A model generated the notes under the pieces. It worked only from the letters and a program-made list of their open reading frames with translations, was not told the origin of the DNA and made no database searches. The position numbers and the translations under genes are program-made. A DNA stretch of 64,000 nt. It comes from JACPDI01 sp035463475. GTDB lineage: Bacteria > Acidobacteriota > Vicinamibacteria > Vicinamibacterales > 2-12-FULL-66-21. Positions 58,845-64,000 of this stretch are shown here, piece by piece (positions within the stretch are counted from its first letter, which is position 1; each line of letters starts with the position of its first letter). Location: positions 1 to 64,000 of the forward strand of contig DATHTE010000062.1 of NCBI GenBank assembly GCA_035463475.1, given 5' to 3'.

Positions 58845-59191
58845 ACTGGCTCCGTCCACACCACTCTCGCCAGATGGGATAGCATGCCGCGCCGGCGCAC
58901 GCTGCAGCGCCGCGTGCGCAAGCTGGGCATCGCCGGTCAGCGTTGTAACCGCCTTCGATCGCTCGGCGCGAGCGATGTAACTTCTTCTCGTTTGTCGGGT
59001 GGACGTACGGCTCCGATCGCCCGTGACCCGACACGACTCGCAGGAATTCACGTGACGCGAGAGGCACGCGCTTTGCCGGTTGCGCTCGCTTCAGCACCCT
59101 GCCTGACGACGTCTGGCTCTGCAAGAAGACGACTGCGTGGATGGCCTGTTCAGCCACGGGCGCGCGCAGGTCACAGCCAGGAGGGTGAGTC
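58845..59191. other. Leader region upstream of the multihaem cytochrome gene
   Basis: These 347 bp separate the ADOP permease from the cytochrome gene. They hold a candidate sigma-54 promoter at 59062-59077 and a ribosome-binding site (AGGAGGGTGAG) before 59192. Open frames across this region give Arg-rich sequence with no recognisable domain, so it is treated as non-coding. Confidence 0.5.
59062..59077 (+). promoter_or_regulatory. Candidate sigma-54 promoter of the cytochrome gene
   Basis: AGGCACGCGCTTTGCC matches TGGCACG-N4-TTGCW at 10 of 12 defined positions, with GG and GC 10 nt apart. It would start transcription about 100 nt before the ATG at 59192. Together with the two other matches in this window it always lies before an exported protein gene. 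Confidence 0.45.
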
Positions 59192-61423
59192 ATGCGGCCC
59201 GAACCGCACAGGTGGTTGGCTCTTGTGGGTGCTCTCTGCGTCGCCGCCCTGTTTGCCTCCGTCGTCATCGTGATTACGGGGCAAGCGCTTCCGCCAAAGT
59301 CCATCAACTCGACCAGCCAGAACAACCCGTCCGCGCCTTCGACGGCGGTGTCCGAACAGCCGCAGCGACGGCTGATCAATTACTCGATTCTGGCTGCAAA
59401 CGACCTGGGGATGCACTGCGGGGACTTCGATCACCGGCAGGTTTCGATCCTTCCTCCCTTCAACACGCTGCACGCGCAGGTCGTGAGGAAGGGCGCCTTG
59501 CCCCGGATCCTCGATGACGCTCAGGTGGAGGTCGCCTACTCTGCGGCGTCCAGTGCGCTGGACCCCGCGTTGGCGAACCCCATCCCCGCGAGCGTCTTCA
59601 AGACCAACTTCTGGGACGTTAACCCGAGGACCGGCAACTCTATCGCGTTCGACGCCTTCAACGCCCATTACCCGCCAGGCGTTCTGCAGCTGTTCCCACT
59701 CGGTCCCGACGTCGGACTGCCCGTACCGGATCTGCAGCGGCTCTATCTCGGCGACGGTCAGCTGGCCGCCGACCAGCAGGCGATGCCCAGCGTGACCGCT
59801 CCCCCTTTCGTGACTGAACCGTACACGGCAAACGTCCCGCAGCCGTTCGGACTTTTTTACCGGAACTTCCCGTTCTTCGTGCGCTTTCCGTTTGGGTACA
59901 CGCTGACGCGAGTCAACTGGTTCTCCGCTGAAGGCATTCCCGTGGCGCCGTTTGACGACGTGGGCCGCTCGAATCCGTTCCCACTGATGCGTGTCCAGGC
60001 GACAGCGGTCCCTGGCAACTCGCTGGGACTCGCCGCAGGGACCGTGCTGGCATCCGTCGACACGCCGACGCCGGTTTCGGGCGAGCTGAACTGCAAGGCC
60101 TGCCACACGTCTGCCGCCGACGGTGGCAATGGGCTGGCCACGAGCAACAAGGGGTTCACGGTCGCGACCAGGTTCGACGATCCCCAGTTCGGCACCGTGC
60201 CCGAGGAGGTGAGCATCGAGTACGCCTTCGATCTCAACGTCCTCAGGCTGCACGACCGGAGGCACGGGACCAATCTGGAAGCCTCCACTCCCGTGTCATG
60301 CCAGCGATGTCACTACTCGCCGGCGCTCGATCTCGCGCACGTAGGGCCCAGGGGGCCGGGCAACGCCGACGCGAACGGACGGCAGCAGACGAGCCATCAG
60401 AGCATGTCTCGCGTGATCCACGCGTTCCACGGCGCCCTGAGAAACGTCGACGGAAGGCCGCTCTTTCCGGAGATGCCTCCACCGAACGGCCGAAGCGTAG
60501 CCACGCGGGACGCGATTCTCGATCGGACGTGTTACGAGTGTCATCCCGGCAGGGTGACGAAGTGCTTCCGCGGCGTGATGTTCGGAGCGGGCCTGGCTTG
60601 TCAGGATTGCCATGGCAACCTCGCGCAGGTGGGAAACGACTTTTCGAAGAATGTGTCGCCGTCCCAGCCGGGGGCGTTCGCGCTGGCCGCCGACTACTAC
60701 ACCAACCCGGCGACGCCGCGCGTGCCCTGGGCGAACGAGCCTTTGTGCCAGTCGTGTCACACCGGCGATGCCGTGGCCAACCTCGCCGGTTCTTCCAGTG
60801 TCATCAGGGCGCCGGACGGCATCCGGCTCCTGCAGGCGTTCCGCACCAACGATCCGAACGCCAAGCCCATCGTCGCGGCGAACAGACGGTTTGCGGAGAA
60901 CGCGGACGGCGCGAAGCAAGTTCTCTATCGTCTGAGCAAGGGGCACGGCGGGATCACCTGCGAGGCGTGCCACGGTAGCACGCACGCCGAGTGGCCCAAC
61001 CCCAACCCCGCCGGGAACGACAACGTCACTCCGGTTCAACTGCAGGGCTATGCAGGCACGGTCATGGAATGCACCACGTGCCATGGCACCACGCCCTTCG
61101 CTCTCAGGACATTCAAGGGGAACTTCGACGCGAACGGCCTGATGAAAGGGCCGCACGGGATGCACCCGGTGAACGACATCGTCTGGACGCGCAACCACAA
61201 GGAGGTCTTCAAAGACGACCGCACGCCGCGTGGAACGTGCCAGGCGTGCCACGGCACTCAGTTGCAGGGTACGGTGCTGTCTCAGCTTCCGGTGGCGCGG
61301 ACTCTCGTGTGCAAGCAGGCGCCCGATTGTCGTGACACGTCGCAGGGCAAGCGGATTACCCTTGCGAAGGGCACCTTGATTAGCTGCACCTTGTGCCATC
61401 GGAGACCGGAGCCGGTCGACTAG
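59192..61423 (+). CDS. Nine-haem c-type cytochrome with N-terminal NDLGMHC domain
   Basis: A 743-residue exported protein. It has a signal/anchor helix (ALVGALCVAALFASVVIVIT) and a haem-free N-terminal domain of ~260 residues that begins YSILAANDLGMHCGDFDHRQ. The region from residue 301 on carries nine CxxCH motifs: CKACH, CQRCH, CYECH, CQDCH, CQSCH, CEACH, CTTCH, CQACH and CTLCH. Scattered histidines can act as distal ligands. It is probably a periplasmic or surface electron carrier, or a multihaem reductase. I have seen the NDLGMHC block in other large multihaem proteins but know of no assigned function. AGGAGGGTGAG precedes the ATG. Confidence 0.88.
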   Translation: MRPEPHRWLALVGALCVAALFASVVIVITGQALPPKSINSTSQNNPSAPSTAVSEQPQRRLINYSILAANDLGMHCGDFDHRQVSILPPFNTLHAQVVRKGALPRILDDAQVEVAYSAASSALDPALANPIPASVFKTNFWDVNPRTGNSIAFDAFNAHYPPGVLQLFPLGPDVGLPVPDLQRLYLGDGQLAADQQAMPSVTAPPFVTEPYTANVPQPFGLFYRNFPFFVRFPFGYTLTRVNWFSAEGIPVAPFDDVGRSNPFPLMRVQATAVPGNSLGLAAGTVLASVDTPTPVSGELNCKACHTSAADGGNGLATSNKGFTVATRFDDPQFGTVPEEVSIEYAFDLNVLRLHDRRHGTNLEASTPVSCQRCHYSPALDLAHVGPRGPGNADANGRQQTSHQSMSRVIHAFHGALRNVDGRPLFPEMPPPNGRSVATRDAILDRTCYECHPGRVTKCFRGVMFGAGLACQDCHGNLAQVGNDFSKNVSPSQPGAFALAADYYTNPATPRVPWANEPLCQSCHTGDAVANLAGSSSVIRAPDGIRLLQAFRTNDPNAKPIVAANRRFAENADGAKQVLYRLSKGHGGITCEACHGSTHAEWPNPNPAGNDNVTPVQLQGYAGTVMECTTCHGTTPFALRTFKGNFDANGLMKGPHGMHPVNDIVWTRNHKEVFKDDRTPRGTCQACHGTQLQGTVLSQLPVARTLVCKQAPDCRDTSQGKRITLAKGTLISCTLCHRRPEPVD

Positions 61424-61675
61424 CTGGCCGGCATTCGGCCTCGAGGCGCAGGGGCAATGGCCGCGCAGCGCCGTGCGGTTAGTCGAGGAGCGCCGATGCT
61501 ACCGCGCCTTCCTTGCGAGGAGGGCGAATGCGGCGCCTTGCGGATCCATCGCGTTCACAAGCCGCGGTGGCGCCGGCAAGGACTGCGGCGGCGCCAAGTG
61601 CCCATAGCGAGTCGAGAACGCAATCTCCTAATGTAATGCCCCGCTGTTCGCGGAAACTGCGATGCGTCATACATA

Positions 61676-61690
61676 TTACGATGGTCGTAA
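61676..61690. promoter_or_regulatory. Operator-like dyad before the GH99-like gene
   Basis: TTACGATGGTCGTAA consists of exact 6-bp arms around TGG, 20 bp before the GTG at 61711, in an AT-rich patch (ACATATTACG) that could hold the promoter. It is a plausible repressor site. The rest of the 287 bp between the cytochrome and this gene shows nothing further. Confidence 0.4.
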
Positions 61691-61710
61691 CAATTACTCG
61701 GAAGGACTGA

Positions 61711-62988
61711 GTGCCTTCACGCCGCGCCTTTCTCGCCGGATGTCTTGCGACGCTCTGCGCATCGCATCCGGCGGCGCGCGCGCTGCAGCAGCGCGGGCGT
61801 GACCGCGAACGGCGGCAGGAGCCGCGTCCCGACCGGCCGCTCGCGGACATCGCCGCGACGCTGCGCGGCCTCTATCCCGACCTCCCCAGCCACTTCGTGT
61901 TCGAGTACTACCCGTGGTACAGCACCGATCCGTGGCGGCACTGGAACGAGTGGGGGGCGCAGCCGCCCGCGACGCTCGCGACGAATTACCTGCCGCTGCT
62001 CGGTCCCTACGATTCGCGTTCTGCGCGCGTCATCGAGCAGCATGCGAAGTGGATCGCGGAGTCCGGCGCGGGCGCGATCAATCTGAGCTGGTGGGGTCCC
62101 GGCAGTCACGAGGATCGCGCCGCCGGCCTCGTGATGGACGTGATGCGCGCCTTCGGGATCCAGGTCACCTTCCATCTCGAGCCCTATCACCCCAACCGGG
62201 CGCTGCGGCTCGTCGACGACGTGATGTACCTGCTGCGCGAGTATGGCGACCGTCGCCACTGGGACAACTTCCTGCTCCTCCGCCACGGCGACGGGTCTTC
62301 AGGCCCTGTGTTCAAGGGCTTCTCGACGCTCCTGCCGCCGACGGTGACTGATTGCCTTGGCGTCACACGGCGCGTCGAGTTCCACGTCCCGCCCGCCGTC
62401 TGGCGGGAGCAGATTGCGCGGCTGCGACGCGAGCTGCGCGCGGACTTCGACCGCGTGACGATCCTCGGGGACGTGCTGGATGTCGGGCTGATCAAGGACT
62501 CGGGGTTCGACGGCGGTACGTCCTCCGACCCCTACCTGCATCCGGATCGGTGGACGGAGGCCGCGGGCTGGTTCGACGCGGAGCAGCTCCTGTGTGCATT
62601 TGGCGTGAACCCGGGGTTCCACGCGCCGGAACCCACGCCGCCACCTGACGATCCCTGCTATCGCCCGCGCCGCTACGACCCTCCGGCGGACATCGACTGG
62701 GCATCCGACGCGTCACGGTCGCGCGCCCATCAGCTCAGCGCGATGCGAATCCAGCAGTCCTTCGACCTCACGGTGCGGCTCCAGACCCATGCGCGATCCG
62801 CGAACCACCGCCGCGGCTTCTTCCTCGTTTACGTGAACTCGTTCAACGAATGGCCGGAAGGCACGCAGTTCGAGCCGATGAAGGATTACCGTGATCTGAC
62901 CGCGGCGGAACGCCGGGCCTATCACAACGCGGCATCCGGCACGTACCGTCTCGACACGCTGCGCCAGATGCTGGAACGCGTCATCTGA
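61711..62988 (+). CDS. GH99-like (endo-alpha-mannosidase-type) exported protein
   Basis: A 425-residue protein with a Tat-like leader (PSRRAFLAGCLATLCASHPA). The mature part resembles GH99 and the related WbsX-type glycoside hydrolases: FVFEYYPWYSTDPWRHWNEW near residue 63, INLSWWGPGSHEDRAAGLVM, VTFHLEPYHPN and the late NSFNEWPEGTQFEPMKDY, a conserved substrate-loop and acid region. GH99 enzymes cleave internal alpha-mannosyl linkages. The polysaccharide locus and the mannose-related genes in this window make such a substrate plausible. The start is a GTG. A hairpin follows the stop. Confidence 0.8.
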   Translation: MPSRRAFLAGCLATLCASHPAARALQQRGRDRERRQEPRPDRPLADIAATLRGLYPDLPSHFVFEYYPWYSTDPWRHWNEWGAQPPATLATNYLPLLGPYDSRSARVIEQHAKWIAESGAGAINLSWWGPGSHEDRAAGLVMDVMRAFGIQVTFHLEPYHPNRALRLVDDVMYLLREYGDRRHWDNFLLLRHGDGSSGPVFKGFSTLLPPTVTDCLGVTRRVEFHVPPAVWREQIARLRRELRADFDRVTILGDVLDVGLIKDSGFDGGTSSDPYLHPDRWTEAAGWFDAEQLLCAFGVNPGFHAPEPTPPPDDPCYRPRRYDPPADIDWASDASRSRAHQLSAMRIQQSFDLTVRLQTHARSANHRRGFFLVYVNSFNEWPEGTQFEPMKDYRDLTAAERRAYHNAASGTYRLDTLRQMLERVI

Positions 62989-62989
62989 A

Positions 62990-63010
62990 AGCCAGCGCAA
63001 GCGGCTGGCT
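62990..63010 (+). terminator. Hairpin after the GH99-like gene
   Basis: AGCCAGC and GCTGGCT form a 7-bp stem around GCAAGCG, starting two bases after the stop codon of the GH99-like gene. It is a probable terminator or 3'-end stabiliser, without a clear T-tract. Confidence 0.5.
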
Positions 63011-63111
63011 CCCTGTGCCGGCGTGCACACCGGGCAGGACGTGTGCCACAGCCCGCAGTTCGGTGCTGCGTGTCGTTCCGTCTGATCGGACGACGGGCGC
63101 GCGATCCCTGT

Positions 63112-63612
63112 CTACTCCAGCATCTGAGGCTCGTACCTCTCTTGAGACGGCGCCAGCTGGGGGTGTCGAGCGAGCATGCGCACGCACGTATTCCATCTCA
63201 GGATGGCGTCGTCGTTCCCGGCCGGCCGATGCGCCGCGGCGCGGTCGAAGCAGTCCATCGCGTCGCGCAGCCAGTCATAGACTGCGCCGGCCGAACCGAC
63301 ATGGTCCGCGTCGAGCAGGGCTTTCGCCCGACGCTCCCAGATGATGCCCTCGTAGTACGCGCGCTGGTACTCCTGCCGAAGCTTCGGCAGGAGCGCACGG
63401 GCACGCTCGGTTCCCTCCGCCGCGCGCTGGCGGAACTGGTCGGTGAGCGCAAGGATCAGCATCACCAGGGCGTCCTGGTTGTCCGGTTCCACGTCGAGGA
63501 CGTCCAGACAGATGCTCTCCGCTTCCCAGGCTTCGTTGAGCAGGCGGTAGCGTTCGGCTTTCGCGAGCGCCTGCGGAATCGCCGCCAGCGCCAGTGGCTT
63601 CAGCGTAAACAT
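63112..63612 (-). CDS. Hypothetical helical (TPR-like) protein next to sdhB
   Basis: A 166-residue, mostly helical protein. It begins FTLKPLALAAIPQALAKAER, then has TPR-like helices (EAESICLDVLDVEPDNQDAL VMLILALTDQF) and YYEGIIWERRAKALLDADHV. It ends with DCFDRAAAHRPAGNDDAILR WNTCVRML. No catalytic motif was seen. It lies 27 bp after the succinate dehydrogenase iron-sulfur gene on the same strand, so it is probably co-transcribed with it and may be an assembly or regulatory factor; this is an inference from context. Confidence 0.75.
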   Translation of the reverse strand: MFTLKPLALAAIPQALAKAERYRLLNEAWEAESICLDVLDVEPDNQDALVMLILALTDQFRQRAAEGTERARALLPKLRQEYQRAYYEGIIWERRAKALLDADHVGSAGAVYDWLRDAMDCFDRAAAHRPAGNDDAILRWNTCVRMLARHPQLAPSQERYEPQMLE

Positions 63613-63639
63613 CTTCTCCTCCTTCCGGCCCGCTGCGCG

Positions 63640-64000
63640 TCAGGCCGGCCGCCGCCGGAAGAAGCGCAGTAGCTTCACGGTTGGGTCGTACAGTTCGTCG
63701 ATCACACGTTCCTTGAGCGGGATGATGGCGTTGTCCGTGATCGCGATGTGCTCGGGGCACACCTTGGTACAGCACTTCGTGATGTTGCAGTAGCCGATGC
63801 CGTGCTGTTGCCGGAGGTCGCGCGCCCGACGCGTCTCGTCGAGTGGATGCATCTCGAGCGCTGCGGCGTAGGTGAGGAAGCGCGGGCCGATGAACCGATC
63901 GAACAGATGATGCTCGCGGAGCACGTGGCAGACGTCCTGGCACAGAAAGCACTCGATGCACTTCCGGAACTCCTGCACGCGCTCGACGTCGGGCTGCGCC
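63640..64000 (-). CDS. sdhB: Succinate dehydrogenase/fumarate reductase iron-sulfur subunit, 5' end outside window
   Basis: The window holds the last ~120 residues. FRKCIECFLCQDVCHVLREH is a [4Fe-4S] ligand set, and GIGYCNITKCCTKVCPEHIA carries the [3Fe-4S] and remaining cluster cysteines, followed by TDNAIIPLKERVIDELYDPT. The MHPLDETRRARDLRQQHGIG segment between them is like actinobacterial-type SdhB. The subunit passes electrons from the FAD subunit to quinone at the membrane. The frame is open to the window edge (AQPDVERV before the first cysteine), so the N-terminal [2Fe-2S] domain is encoded beyond 64000. Confidence 0.93.
   Translation of the reverse strand, partial: AQPDVERVQEFRKCIECFLCQDVCHVLREHHLFDRFIGPRFLTYAAALEMHPLDETRRARDLRQQHGIGYCNITKCCTKVCPEHIAITDNAIIPLKERVIDELYDPTVKLLRFFRRRPA

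Noticed and set aside
58884..59273. 129-codon plus-strand frame upstream of the cytochrome gene
   Set aside because: It is Arg-rich, overlaps the cytochrome signal peptide in another frame and has no supporting features.
61479..61850. 123-codon minus-strand frame before the GH99-like gene
   Set aside because: It is Arg/Ser-rich, overlaps the start of the GH99-like gene and shows no domain or ribosome-binding site.

Overview
The window is GC-rich, densely coded DNA from a Gram-negative bacterium. The gene families suggest an environmental Acidobacteriota, most likely class Vicinamibacteria: ADOP-type ABC permeases, several Ser/Thr kinases with C-terminal sensor or TPR regions, a PEP-CTERM protein, an ECF42-type sigma factor with DGPF proteins, PA14-containing membrane proteins and multihaem cytochromes. 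This assignment is an inference from gene content. No rRNA, tRNA or CRISPR array was seen.

Layout. (1) 1-15.5 kb is a surface-polysaccharide locus: a GT4 glycosyltransferase cut by the window edge, a WbpA/WbpB/WbpD/WbpE set for UDP-2,3-diamino-glucuronic-acid-type sugars, GDP-mannose dehydratase, an RmlD-like reductase, a winged-helix/Rossmann regulator, a large secreted FG-GAP protein, an L-2-hydroxyglutarate-oxidase-like flavoprotein, and membrane (PIG-V-like) and ALG5-like glycosyltransferases. (2) 15.5-22 kb is housekeeping: smpB, pdxA, a RicT/PSP1 protein, the DNA polymerase III delta' subunit, a PPC-domain protein and PBP1A. (3) 22-32.3 kb carries a vanadium-type haloperoxidase, three overlapping membrane-protein genes (two with PA14 modules), a GT2 enzyme, two methyltransferases and a PEP-CTERM protein. 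(4) 32.4-45 kb carries small accessory genes, an ECF42/DGPF/DoxX/phosphoesterase operon, two Ser/Thr kinases, an outer-membrane barrel and an amidohydrolase. (5) 45-49.5 kb carries a secreted protein, an Mre11/SbcD-like phosphoesterase, an exonuclease/GIY-YIG protein and, divergently, an organomercurial-lyase (MerB) homologue. (6) 49.5-64 kb carries another GT-C-like membrane protein, two MDR dehydrogenases, two divergent ADOP permeases, a nine-haem cytochrome, a GH99-like protein and the end of succinate dehydrogenase SdhB.

The most striking observation is the MerB homologue at 48410-49093. Its frame is broken only by one TGA codon, exactly where the catalytic Cys159 of MerB should lie. An 8-bp perfect stem with an AGGGAT loop begins 10 nt after the TGA, the position and shape of a bacterial SECIS element. 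The simplest reading is a selenocysteine-containing organometal lyase that a standard gene caller would split into two pieces. Other points of interest are a PA14 module nested inside a GT-C-like protein, candidate sigma-54 promoters in front of three exported proteins, an in-frame run-on of the phosphoesterase into the next secreted protein, and several strong palindromic elements between genes.
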